From Acidobacteriota bacterium (GTDB lineage Bacteria; Acidobacteriota; UBA4820; DSQY01): 64,000 nt of DNA. Each line of letters begins with the position of its first letter. Within the stretch, counting starts at the first letter, position 1. The stretch spans positions 1-64,000 of the forward strand of contig JAJYLT010000009.1 of NCBI GenBank assembly GCA_021787565.1, given 5' to 3'. Made by a program: the position numbers and the translations under genes. This document shows, piece by piece, positions 27,666 through 37,970 of this stretch. Under the pieces are notes generated by a model. That model saw only the letters and a program-made list of their open reading frames with translations, did no database searches and had not been told where the DNA came from.

Positions 27666-28154
27666 CTACCCGGCCTGTGCGACGCGCACCTCGACGGGGG
27701 CTAGAAGGGTCCGCAGGGCGGCCGGATCGAGTGCGACGAGAAACCCCCGCCGGCCGCCGTTCAGGTAGATCGCCGGCAGGTCGAAGATCGTGGCTTCGGC
27801 GTAGACGGACATGGGCCGGCGGGTGCCCAGGGGGCTGATGCCGCCCACCTGGTAGCCGGTGGCGCGCTCGGCCTCCTCCCGGCTGAGCGGGGCCACCTCC
27901 TTGACGTCAAGCAGCCGGGCCAGCGCCTTCGTGGAGACTTCGCGGTCCCCGTGCATGAGGACGAGGAAAGGGCGCCTCGGATCGGCCGCCATGACGAGGG
28001 TCTTGATCACGGCGTGCTCCTCCACGCCCAGGGCCTGGGCCGCGTGGCGCGCCACGTCGTGGGCCTGGAAGGGGTAGAGGTGGGGCGCGAAGGGGACCCC
28101 TCTCGCCCTCAGCAGGCGGGTGGCCGGGGTGACGGGCGGGTCGTCGTGGCCCAC
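27666..28154 (-). CDS. YbaK/EbsC-type aminoacyl-tRNA deacylase
   Basis: A 162-residue trans-editing protein of the YbaK family, which removes Cys mis-attached to tRNA-Pro. The conserved lysine is in HAVIKTLVM, with [19 protein letters not shown] (YbaK-type loop) further on. It uses a GTG start with GGGGAGGTGAGGCG upstream and lies 4 bp after the YCII gene. A related ProX or Ala-tRNA deacylase activity is possible. Confidence 0.88.
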   Translation of the reverse strand: MGHDDPPVTPATRLLRARGVPFAPHLYPFQAHDVARHAAQALGVEEHAVIKTLVMAADPRRPFLVLMHGDREVSTKALARLLDVKEVAPLSREEAERATGYQVGGISPLGTRRPMSVYAEATIFDLPAIYLNGGRRGFLVALDPAALRTLLAPVEVRVAQAG

Positions 28155-28158
28155 CGCC

Positions 28159-28467
28159 TCACCTCCCCGCGGGAGGCGCGGCCAGGAAGGGCTCGATCCC
28201 CCCGGCGTGCATGGTGGGCTCGAAGGCGAGGAACTCGTACTCGGCCACCCCCGCCACGGCGAACGGGTCCCTGGCGAAGAGGGCCCGCAGCTCCTCGATG
28301 CTCCCGGAGCGGGCGAGGATGAGTCCCCCCTCGGTGCGCGGGGTGCGCGGACCGGAGAGGAGCAGCAGCCCCTGCCGGTAGTATTCGGCCAGGAAGGCCT
28401 TGTGGGAGAGGACGAGCCGGTCCACCTCTTCCAGCGGCTTCACGTAGTGAACGAGGATGACGACCAT
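28159..28467 (-). CDS. YCII-related protein
   Basis: A 102-residue protein with the YCII dimeric alpha/beta-barrel fold. It opens VVILVHYVKPLEEVDRLVLSHKAFL, with the two histidines that mark the putative active site, then LLLLSGPRTPRTEGGLILA and FARDPFAVAGVAEYEF. Function is generally unknown. GGAGGTCCCC precedes the ATG, and the gene appears to head the run YCII-YbaK on the minus strand. Confidence 0.9.
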   Translation of the reverse strand: MVVILVHYVKPLEEVDRLVLSHKAFLAEYYRQGLLLLSGPRTPRTEGGLILARSGSIEELRALFARDPFAVAGVAEYEFLAFEPTMHAGGIEPFLAAPPAGR

Positions 28468-28602
28468 GGGGACCTCCTTGACTTGCCCAGCCTCGATCAT
28501 GGAACGGGCGCCTCGGGGGATCAAGCGGAGGGCATCCCCATCCAGGGCTCCGTGGTTTATCCTGACCGAGGGGAGGGGGAGGGCTTTCTGAAGGAGATGG
28601 CC

Positions 28603-28902
28603 ATGGCCGACCCGATTCTGAATCCCGCCACCACCGCCGTCGTCGTCATCGATCTGCAGAAGGGCATCGTGGGCCGAGCCACGGCGCCGCACCCGGCGGC
28701 CACCGTGGTGGCCAACACGGTGCGCCTCCTGCGCGCGGCCCGCCGAGCCGGCGCGACGCCCGTCCTCGTCCACGTGGGCGGCTTCCCCGACGGCCGGGAC
28801 CGCCTGAACCCCACGGCCCACGAGCATTGCCTCACGCGGATCTTCCCGCGCATGGGGCGCGTTCGGGACACCCAGGCCGTGGCCGCCGCCCTGGGCGGCT
28901 GA
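28603..28902 (+). pseudogene. Isochorismatase-family protein with an internal in-frame deletion
   Basis: Residues ~1-65 match the N-terminus of isochorismatase-like hydrolases, including the catalytic aspartate in VVVIDLQKGI and the strand TPVLVHVGGFPDGRDRLNP. The next segment (TRIFPRMGRVRDTQAVAAALGG) matches the family's C-terminal end (FPRxGRVRxTxEVLAAL type). The ~85 residues between, with the catalytic lysine and cysteine, are absent. Frame is maintained, so a 99-residue product could be made but should be inactive. The ATG at 28603 has AAGGAG at proper spacing. Confidence 0.65.
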
Positions 28903-29003
28903 TCCGCGGGCCTCCCTCCGTGAAACTTCGCCGTGGCCCCCTGCGTCCCAAGAAGCTTGAGCCGTGGCGTTCCTGCACCTCGCCCTCACCGGTAGGAGGA
29001 ATC

Positions 29004-32000
29004 ATGCGCAAGACCGTGCTCGTGGCCCTCGTTCTCCTGACCGCCTCGCTCTGCCTGGCGGCCGCCGCTCCCCCCCTGCTCCTTCGGGAGCCCGCCCTCT
29101 CCAAGACGCAGATCGCCTTCGTCTACGGCGGCGACATCTGGATCGCGAGCCGCGAAGGCGGCGATGCCCACCGCCTGGTGACGGGGATGGACCTCGAGAG
29201 CCGCCCCATCTTCTCTCCCGACGGCTCGCTCGTGGCCTTCTCGGGCGAGTACGACGGCAACGTGGACGTCTACGTCGTGCCCGCCTCGGGGGGCGAGCCG
29301 CGCCGCCTGACGTGGCACCCCGATCCCGACGTGGCCGTGGGCTGGAGCCCCGACGGCAAACAGGTGCTCTTCCGCTCCCACCGGGATGCCACGAACGATT
29401 CGGACCAGCTCTTCCTCGTGCCGCTGACGGGCGGCCTGCCCGCGCCCCTGCCCCTCCCCATGGCGGAGGACGGCTCCTTCTCGCCCGACGGCAGCCACAT
29501 CGCCTACAGCCCCGTCTTCCAGTGGGAGCCCGACTGGCGCGACTACCGGGGCGGCCAGACCACGCCCATCTGGATCGCGCGCCTGTCCGATTCGAGCGTC
29601 ATCAAGATCCCGCGGGAGAACTCCAACGACCGCGACCCCATGTGGGTGGGCGACACGGTCTACTTCCTCTCGGACCGCAGCGGCCCCGTGACCCTCTTCG
29701 CCTACGACACCAAGAGCAACACGGTCGCGAAGCTCATCGACAACCAGGGCTTCGACATCGACTCCGCCTCGGCGGGCCCCGGCGCCATCGTCTACTCGCA
29801 GATGGGCAGGCTTTTCCTGTACGACCTCGCCACCCGGCAGACCTCTCCCGTCTCGGTCCGCGTGGCGGGCGACATGCCGCAGGTGCGGCCGCACTTCGAG
29901 AAGGTCGCCAAGCAGATCGCCGGCGCCGACCTCTCGCCCACCGGCGCCCGCGCCGTCTTCGAGGCCCACGGCGACATCCTCACGGTGCCCGCCGAGAAGG
30001 GCGACGTGCGGGACATCACCTCGACGCCGGGGGTCATGGAGCGCAGCCCCGCCTGGTCGCCCGACGGCCAGTCCATCGCCTACTTCTCCGACGCCTCCGG
30101 CGAGTACGCCCTCCACATCTCCAGCCAGAACGGCCTGGGGCCCGTGCGCGTCATCCCGCTCGGCGAGCCGCCGTCGTTTTTCTACGATCCCGTCTGGTCG
30201 CCCGATGGCAAGAAGATCGCCTACAGCGACAAGCGCCTGAACCTGTGGTTCGTGGACCTCGACCACCCCGTCCCGGTGAAGGTGGACACGGATCTCTACG
30301 ACACGCCCGCCCACGAGTTCGACCAGGAATGGTCGCCGGACAGCCGCTGGATCACCTACACCAAGCAGCTCCCCAACCACCTCCACGCCGTCTTCGTCTA
30401 CTCCCTGGCCGCGGGCAAGGCCACGCAGGTCACCGACGGCATGAGCGACTGCCTCTACCCCGTCTTCGACCGGAGCGGCAAGTACCTCTTCTTCACGGCG
30501 AGCACCGACACGGGGCTGGCCGCCGGTTGGCTGGACATGACGAGCGAAGCCCGCCCGGTGACGAGCAGCGTCTATGTGGCCGTCCTGCGCTCCGATCTCC
30601 CCTCGCCCCTGGCGCCCCAGAGCGACGACGAGAAGGCCCCCAAACCCAAGGAGGGTGAGAAGAAGGAGGGCGCCTCCCCGGCCAAGGACGCGGCGAAGCA
30701 GGAGAGCGAGAAGCCGCCCGAGGTGCGCATCGACTTCGGCGGCCTGCTCCAGCGGACCCTCACCCTGCCCGTCCCCGCGGCCAATTACGCGGGGCTGTAT
30801 GCCGGCAAGGCCGGCGAGCTCTTCCTCGCGAAGGCGCCTCTCGTGCAGATGGACGAGGGCCGGCCCGAGCTCACGGTGGAGAGGTTCGATCTCGAGAAGC
30901 GAAAGACCGTGCCCCTGCTCGAACAGGTGAACGACTTCGTGCTCTCCTTCAACGGCGAGAAGATGCTCTATCAGTCCAAGGGCGGCTGGTTCATCGCCAA
31001 GACCGACGCGGCGCCCAAGCCCGGCGAGGGCAAGATCGACACGGCCGCCATGCGGGTCTACATGGTGCCCCGAGAGGAGTGGGCCCAGATGTACCGGGAG
31101 GTCTGGCGCATCGAGCGGGACTTCTTCTACGACCCCCACTACCACGGCCTGGACCTGGCCGCCGCCGAGAAGACCTTCGCCCCCTACCTCCCGGGCATCG
31201 CCAGCCGGGACGACCTGACCTTCCTCTTCCGGCGGATGCTCTCCTACCTGTCGGTGGGCCACATGTTCGTGCGGGGCGGAACGGAGCCGAAGGAGCACAA
31301 GGTCTCCGTGGGCCTGCTGGGGGCGGACTACACCATCGCTGGCGGCCGCTACCGCTTCGCCAAGATCTACAGCGGGGAGAACTGGAACCCCAAGCTCCAG
31401 GCGCCCCTCACCCAGCCCGGCGTCGACGTGAAGGCGGGCGACTACCTGCTGGCCGTGAACGGCCGGAACCTGACCGCATCGGACGACGTCTTCAGCTTCT
31501 TCCAGGGGACGGCGGGCCGGCAGACCGTGATCCGCGTGGGCCCCAACCCCGACGGCACGGGCGCCCGCGACGTCACGGTGGTGCCCGTGGAGAGCGAGTT
31601 CGCGCTGCGCCACGAGGACTGGGTCGAGGCCAACCGGCGGAAGGTGGACGCCCTGAGCGGCGGCAGGCTGGCCTACGTCTACCTGCCCGACACCCAGTTC
31701 GGCGGCTTCACGAACTTCAACCGCTACTACTTCGCCCAGGGCGGCAAGGAGGGGGCGGTGCTCGACGAGCGCTACAACCACGGCGGCCAGCTCGCCGACT
31801 ACATCATCGACTACCTGGGCCGCGTCCCCATGAGCCGGGTGATGACGCGAGAAGGCGAGGCCTACACCGAGCCGACGGAGGCCATCTACGGCCCTAAGGC
31901 GATGATCATCAACCAGTTCGCCGGGTCGGGCGGGGACGCCATGCCCTGGTACTTCCGCAAGGCCCACATCGGCCCCCTCGTGGGCGAGCGCACCTGGGGC

Positions 32001-32288
32001 GGCCTCGTGGGCATCGGCGACTACCCGCCCCTCATGGACGGCGGCATGGTCACGGCGCCGCGCTGGGCCATCTACGGCCTGAGCGGCCACTGGGATGTGG
32101 AGAACCACGGCATCGCGCCGGACGTGACGGTCTGGCAGGATCCCAAGCTCTTGCGCGAGGGCCACGACCCGCAGCTCGAAAAGACGGTGGAACTCCTGAT
32201 GGAGAAGCTCAAGGAGAACCCGGCTCCGCATTACGAGAGGCCGCCCTACCCCAACTACCACCCCGTCCTGCCCCCGCCGGGGCCGTGA
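29004..32288 (+). CDS. Tricorn-type protease
   Basis: A 1094-residue protein with a signal peptide (VLVALVLLTASLCLAAAA), so it is probably periplasmic. Residues ~30-580 form WD40/PD40 propellers (IFSPDGSLVAFSG, VGWSPDGKQVLF, PAWSPDGQSIAYF). A charged low-complexity linker (~605-645, KPKEGEKKEGASPAKD) precedes the C1/PDZ region (GVDVKAGDYLLAVNGRNL) and the C-terminal serine-protease core. The catalytic histidine is probably in SVGHMFV and the serine in NQFAGSGGDA. Tricorn degrades peptides from upstream proteases. TAGGAGGAATC precedes the ATG. Confidence 0.93.
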   Translation: MRKTVLVALVLLTASLCLAAAAPPLLLREPALSKTQIAFVYGGDIWIASREGGDAHRLVTGMDLESRPIFSPDGSLVAFSGEYDGNVDVYVVPASGGEPRRLTWHPDPDVAVGWSPDGKQVLFRSHRDATNDSDQLFLVPLTGGLPAPLPLPMAEDGSFSPDGSHIAYSPVFQWEPDWRDYRGGQTTPIWIARLSDSSVIKIPRENSNDRDPMWVGDTVYFLSDRSGPVTLFAYDTKSNTVAKLIDNQGFDIDSASAGPGAIVYSQMGRLFLYDLATRQTSPVSVRVAGDMPQVRPHFEKVAKQIAGADLSPTGARAVFEAHGDILTVPAEKGDVRDITSTPGVMERSPAWSPDGQSIAYFSDASGEYALHISSQNGLGPVRVIPLGEPPSFFYDPVWSPDGKKIAYSDKRLNLWFVDLDHPVPVKVDTDLYDTPAHEFDQEWSPDSRWITYTKQLPNHLHAVFVYSLAAGKATQVTDGMSDCLYPVFDRSGKYLFFTASTDTGLAAGWLDMTSEARPVTSSVYVAVLRSDLPSPLAPQSDDEKAPKPKEGEKKEGASPAKDAAKQESEKPPEVRIDFGGLLQRTLTLPVPAANYAGLYAGKAGELFLAKAPLVQMDEGRPELTVERFDLEKRKTVPLLEQVNDFVLSFNGEKMLYQSKGGWFIAKTDAAPKPGEGKIDTAAMRVYMVPREEWAQMYREVWRIERDFFYDPHYHGLDLAAAEKTFAPYLPGIASRDDLTFLFRRMLSYLSVGHMFVRGGTEPKEHKVSVGLLGADYTIAGGRYRFAKIYSGENWNPKLQAPLTQPGVDVKAGDYLLAVNGRNLTASDDVFSFFQGTAGRQTVIRVGPNPDGTGARDVTVVPVESEFALRHEDWVEANRRKVDALSGGRLAYVYLPDTQFGGFTNFNRYYFAQGGKEGAVLDERYNHGGQLADYIIDYLGRVPMSRVMTREGEAYTEPTEAIYGPKAMIINQFAGSGGDAMPWYFRKAHIGPLVGERTWGGLVGIGDYPPLMDGGMVTAPRWAIYGLSGHWDVENHGIAPDVTVWQDPKLLREGHDPQLEKTVELLMEKLKENPAPHYERPPYPNYHPVLPPPGP

Positions 32289-32311
32289 CCGGGACGCTTC
32301 CCGTACGCAAG

Positions 32312-32337
32312 AAGGGCCGCCCATCGGGGCGGCCCTT
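32312..32337 (+). terminator. Intrinsic terminator after tricorn
   Basis: An 11-bp perfect stem (AAGGGCCGCCC, loop ATCG) begins 24 bp past the stop and is followed by TGCTT. Confidence 0.75.
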
Positions 32338-32406
32338 TGCTTGAGACGTGCGGCCGGGTCCAGCGGCGGATCCCTCGGTGACCTCGCCGAGCGGCCGGCT
32401 GGCGCC

Positions 32407-32691
32407 TCAACCGTGGGCCTTGACTTCTCCCTGGAGAACCTCGAGGGTGCCGAGCAGACCGGGGAGGTGGTGGTCCACCTAGAACTTCGCCACGGAGACC
32501 GAACCTTCGACGCCTGCCTTGCTCTCCAACACGGTCATGGACTCCCCAACCCCGTTCCCGTTGTCCAGCCAGTAGTAGGCAACGAAGCCCGGGGCCCTTT
32601 TCAGCAGGGGGACGAAGCTTTCCTGGATCTCGTGGTCGATCTTCTCGGAGTTGGCGGGGTCGAAGCGGTAGCGGCGGCTGACGGCGTACAT
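32407..32691 (-). pseudogene. Small monooxygenase-fold (ABM-like) protein interrupted by an in-frame TAG
   Basis: From the ATG at 32691 a 70-codon frame (MYAVSRRYRF, FVPLLKRAPGFVAYYWLD) resembles small dimeric alpha/beta-barrel proteins. It hits TAG at 32479-32481, but the same frame continues with VDHHLPGLLGTLEVLQGEVKAHG and TGA at 32407. In relatives a tryptophan (AxxWV) is expected where the TAG falls, so a single TGG-to-TAG change explains it. GGAGG precedes the ATG. It is either a nonsense pseudogene, a readthrough product or a base-call error. Confidence 0.6.
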
Positions 32692-32781
32692 GGCGGCCTC
32701 CTAAAGAAGGCGAGAATGTAAGGCGCCGCGGAAGGACACGCCAGGAAAGCAGGTGCTTTTCGCGTCTCCCGCCCCCGTCGT

Positions 32782-32827
32782 CGTCATTCTGAGGACTGCT
32801 TCGAGGGAGTGCCCCCGAAGAATCTCC
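32782..32827. repeat. CATTCTGAGG...GAAGAATCTC dispersed repeat
   Basis: The 370-bp gap before ettA holds a copy of a repeat type seen in many environmental genomes: CGTCATTCTGAGG, a variable middle, and GAAGAATCTCC. The same gap has two TTCGAAGG palindromes and a run of CACCTAC/CACCTAA words (~33010-33057). No gene is supported in it. Confidence 0.5.
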
Positions 32828-33061
32828 ATCGCCGGACGTGTACGGCCATCGCCCGAGATCCCCCAGGGGAGAAGCTTCGAAGGAGGCTTCAGCGGATGAC
32901 GTGCACAAGAGCCTTTGCGTCCAGCGTTTCGCGCCTCGCCTTTCACGTCTGGCGTCTCCCGCCTTGCTAATCGCATCTCACCTCACACGCACTTCCTTCG
33001 AAGGCACCCGTTCACCCTACTCACCTACTCACCTAACCACCTAATCACCTACTCACCCCCC

Positions 33062-34744
<1,683 letters not shown>

Positions 34745-34847
34745 GGGCGGTGAAACCTCCGGGGCGATTGTAGCAACGGGAAGGCCAAAGGCGAAGAGCG
34801 ACGGGGAAGGGGCCTCACCGCGGAGAAAGACCGGATTCTAAAAACTC

Positions 34848-34946
34848 TGTAGGAGCGCTCTCCAGAGCGCGATACCGTGATGAGGTGAGTAGGTGATGAG
34901 GTGATGAGGGCGCGGGGAGGTCTTCGAAGGCGAGGCATTCGGCCGG
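34848..34946. repeat. REP-like hairpin plus GGTGATGA run and CTTCGAAGG palindrome
   Basis: TGTAGGAGCGCTCTCCAGAGC (first 20 bases) folds on itself and ends CGCGAT, a REP-type unit. It is followed by tandem GGTGATGA/GGTGAGTA words and then TCTTCGAAGGCGAGG. The same three modules recur inverted at 40776-40916 and in part at 38281-38343. The remaining gap from 34947 to 35449 has no gene I can support; it holds another REP-like hairpin at 35163-35189 (TGTGGGAGGCGAAGCCCTTC) and attC-like fragments at 35330-35400. Confidence 0.6.
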
Positions 34947-35449
34947 CGCCGTTTCTCCTCAGGTCGCCGTCGCCGGACCGGGCTTCCGGGGGCGAACTTT
35001 CGGAGGGTGCCCTGCCGATTGTTGATAGGGGGGACCGGCGCCCGCACGACGGCCAGGAGCCCTGCCAACTCGACGACGGGCACCCGCCACCTTGGGCTCC
35101 GAGCCCGCTAAAATCTGGAGCCAGTGTACTGGACTCCGTGGAGGTCGGCCTCCTCATCCCATCTCTGTGGGAGGCGAAGCCCTTCGCCGATCCTTCGAAG
35201 GCAGTCCTCCATACGCACTCCCGACTGTTCTTGCCCCACCGATCACGCCACGCCTTCAGCGTGGCGCCAGACCCGCACCGGCTGCATGGAACCCCTGTGG
35301 CATTGCAAGACCTGACCCTAAGTGCCCAAGCGCGGCCGCTTCGGACTGGCCGACCTGATAGGCGGAGGTGTTGGGCCCAACGTGGTGGGCCTAACAAAGA
35401 CGATGCCCACCGCCACGCGGCTTCTCCGTCTGTTCTCTGCACCCGCTCG

Positions 35450-36541
35450 TCACCATGGGAAGAGAGAGCCTTTGACTTCCACGTTCCTTTGGTAGTGGTA
35501 GTTGGCGCCTTCGCGGCCGACGACCCTCCATTCGGCCCCGTCCCTGCTGGTCACGATATAGCGGTAGTCTCCCAAAGCGACGAACTGACTTCCGTCCCAG
35601 GTCACCGCGTTGAGTCCGGGATAGGGGAGGTCCTCTCGGGGAATTTCGAGCCGCGCGGGGCGCCAGGTTATGGCGTCCGTGCTCGTCATGATGTAGTGAT
35701 GGACGTTTCCGACCTTGAACCCGCCCACGGCGACGTATGTCCGGCCATCGAAGGACACATCAGAGGGGGCAAAGTAATCCTCCCCTCCCGCGTTCTCTAG
35801 GATACAGGACCAATGGCGGAGGTCCCGGCTCACCGCGCATTCCCGCCGGCGATTGAGATCCGTTAGGGCGAAATACCAGTCCCCGCATTTTGTCAGCGTC
35901 TTCAAGGTGAGGGGTTGATCCCCGCCGTCGATCCGCCTGTTGTGAAAGGGTCCGTCGAACTCCTCCCAGGAGCCGTCGGGTTTTCTGGCGTAGATGTCCT
36001 TTCGGTCGAAGAGGAGGACCTCGCCGGCATCGCAATAGATCCCACAGTACTGTCCATAGCGGACAGGGAGCTTTTCGACGCGGTGCCATTTTTTGGCATC
36101 AGCGCTTTCCAGCACCTCGTACTCCTCCGTCGGCACCAGGTAGTTCTTGCCGTCGAAGCAGATTCCCATGGCGGACCCGTCGCCGACCAGTTTGTCCACC
36201 ACCATCGGCCGCTCCCAATCGAGCCCGTTCCGACTGAACGACACCGCTGCCAGTCCCACCCCCGCAAAGGAGCCCTCGAGCCACGCGATGGTGTCGCATT
36301 GATCATATTCCGGGGTCCGCAGTATCTTGCCCCCCTCCTTCACGCGGGGCATGCCCTGGGCGTCGAAGGAAATGACGAAGCTGTGCTCGCCGTCGTGAGT
36401 GACGGTGAGCCCGTCGTGGCTCGCTGCTTGCAGGTATGGTCGCCGCGACCGGTAAGGCCCAGTGTAGTAGGTTCGGGCACATGCCAGCGAGAACAGGACG
36501 ACGACTCCCAGCCCGACGATGAAACTGCTCCGAACTCCCAT
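35450..36541 (-). CDS. Exported Asp-box/BNR-like propeller protein (probable lipoprotein)
   Basis: A 363-residue exported protein. The N-terminal helix (SSFIVGLGVVVLFSLAC) ends in a possible lipobox cysteine. The rest carries at least five Asp-box-like units: SRNGLDWERP, SADAKKWHRV, SRDLRHWSC, STDAITWRPA and SRDGAEWRVV, the pattern of sialidase-like propellers. No catalytic residues of a glycosidase were identified. It sits in a region with integron-like attC sequence and may be a gene cassette. The function is unknown. Confidence 0.7.
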   Translation of the reverse strand: MGVRSSFIVGLGVVVLFSLACARTYYTGPYRSRRPYLQAASHDGLTVTHDGEHSFVISFDAQGMPRVKEGGKILRTPEYDQCDTIAWLEGSFAGVGLAAVSFSRNGLDWERPMVVDKLVGDGSAMGICFDGKNYLVPTEEYEVLESADAKKWHRVEKLPVRYGQYCGIYCDAGEVLLFDRKDIYARKPDGSWEEFDGPFHNRRIDGGDQPLTLKTLTKCGDWYFALTDLNRRRECAVSRDLRHWSCILENAGGEDYFAPSDVSFDGRTYVAVGGFKVGNVHHYIMTSTDAITWRPARLEIPREDLPYPGLNAVTWDGSQFVALGDYRYIVTSRDGAEWRVVGREGANYHYQRNVEVKGSLFPW

Positions 36542-36743
36542 CGCCTCGCTCCTTTCGTAGCGACTTCCTCAGAGGGCCCCGCGCGGCCGGCGGCCCCATT
36601 GCAGGGGAAGCCGTTGAGGGCGGTCTTTGTGTTAGCGCCCCGAGACTCCGACAGTAACGACGTGACCCCGGCCCCTGCGTTCGCTCCCGAGAAAGCGCAC
36701 CGGCTGCACTTCCTGCCACTGCGACACCATGGGCAGCTCTGTT

Positions 36744-36848
36744 GCCCAACGCTTGCGTTCAGCAGCCGGGCAACCGCTTACAAGCCTGCACGGCGTCCAG
36801 CGGACCAGCATCCGCCAGGACCCGGTCCGCTGCAACGGCCTGTTAGAC
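36744..36848 (-). other. Candidate integron attC recombination site
   Basis: On the minus strand a 105-bp stretch starts with GTCTAAC (fits RYYYAAC) and ends with GTTGGGC (fits GTTRRRY). Just inside, CGTTGCAGC pairs with GCTGAACG leaving one unpaired G, the extrahelical base expected in the L'' arm. A second inner hairpin GCGGACC/GGTCCGC fills the variable part. The stop codon TAA of the gene at 36843-37970 lies within GTCTAAC, as in typical gene cassettes. No integrase gene is in the window. Confidence 0.6.
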
Positions 36849-37970
36849 CTGCGTTTTGAATTTCCGTCGGACGGCTTCCATTTGCGGCCTCAGTTGCTCC
36901 ATAATTCGCTGCTTCGCTTCTGGAGTGAGTTCAATATCCCGATAGTTGGCTCTCGGCTCCATGTGCTTAGTCCAAACCTGGTTGACAAAGGAATCGGACC
37001 AGTCCGGTGGATATGGCCCAAGACTCTTGTGGAACATAGAGCGCTCTTTATCTGATTTGGAGGACCAGAAATCTACGAGTTTTTTCAGTTCGGCTTTAAG
37101 ATTCGCCTTTTCAATATAGTCTTGCTCGGGGGTGAGCAGAAGAGGAGCCAAGCTTGTGTGCACCTTGTCACCGGATGAGAACACCTTGCAGAATGGGAGG
37201 TAGAGGAGATACTCAAGATCAACCCGATTTGTTGGCCGGTGGCCGATGAGTCTGTTGGCAAGGGCAACGTAAAACAGCAGAAATACGGCTAGGCAATAGG
37301 ATGCATAGGGAGCGTAATCACACAAGCGTGGCATATGTTGGCTTAGCCAGTAGTGGTAAACTCGATTCGACCACTCTCGGGATACCGCTGCTTGGGCCAA
37401 GATAAATCGAAGATTCTCAAACTGACTTTCTGGGTTCGTGGCGATAGATTGGCTTAGCTTGAGAGCCTGATCGAGAGTTTCTGCTTTGGGGACGTTACTC
37501 TTTGTTGATAGCCAAGACTCAAGGTTGATGCTTCTGGTGGAACCACGCCACCGCCCTGATAATACCTGTTCTGCTTCGTAAAATTGTCCTTTAGACCATC
37601 GGCGCAGTGCTTCTCTTTCAGGCTCCTCCTCGAAGAAGACGCCTTCATGGCCACTTGAATCACGAATGGCCCGGCCATCTATCCTAATCGGACGACCGTC
37701 CATGACCACTTGGTTGCCCAGAAGGTTCGAAACTAACAGGATTCTATAGTGGGCGGTAAAGCACGAATCTATGGGGTGAATCTTCCTTGAGTAGTCTGCA
37801 ACCGTCTTCTTAGAGTGGTCGATGTCTTCTGAATATTTATGCAGATCGCCGAGAATCTCGATAAACAGCACTGGTGCGTAAACGAGCATGAAGTATTGGT
37901 GCGCAGAGTAGACCTCTGCGTGTGAGAGAGAATGCAAAACCGATTTGTCTAGAAGAAGCTGCGGGCCCAT
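36843..37970 (-). CDS. PIN-like-domain hypothetical protein, possible integron cassette gene
   Basis: A 375-residue soluble protein. It opens LLLDKSVLHSLSHAEV with an early aspartate and has a late segment VDLEYLLYLPFCKVFSSGDKVH, the layout of PIN-like ribonuclease domains with acidic residues at both ends. The central ~150 residues are helical and unrecognised. Base composition is visibly lower in GC than the neighbours. Its stop codon falls inside the attC core site, suggesting acquisition as a cassette. A toxin or RNA-cleaving role is inference. Confidence 0.6.
   Translation of the reverse strand: MGPQLLLDKSVLHSLSHAEVYSAHQYFMLVYAPVLFIEILGDLHKYSEDIDHSKKTVADYSRKIHPIDSCFTAHYRILLVSNLLGNQVVMDGRPIRIDGRAIRDSSGHEGVFFEEEPEREALRRWSKGQFYEAEQVLSGRWRGSTRSINLESWLSTKSNVPKAETLDQALKLSQSIATNPESQFENLRFILAQAAVSREWSNRVYHYWLSQHMPRLCDYAPYASYCLAVFLLFYVALANRLIGHRPTNRVDLEYLLYLPFCKVFSSGDKVHTSLAPLLLTPEQDYIEKANLKAELKKLVDFWSSKSDKERSMFHKSLGPYPPDWSDSFVNQVWTKHMEPRANYRDIELTPEAKQRIMEQLRPQMEAVRRKFKTQV

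Noticed and set aside
28986-32324. 1112-residue minus-strand ORF opposite tricorn
   Set aside because: Exact antisense of the tricorn gene, rich in Val/Gly/Arg/His with no motif.
34901-35800. 299-residue plus-strand ORF after ettA
   Set aside because: Crosses REP-like and attC-like repeats and the end of the Asp-box gene; no domain or plausible start.
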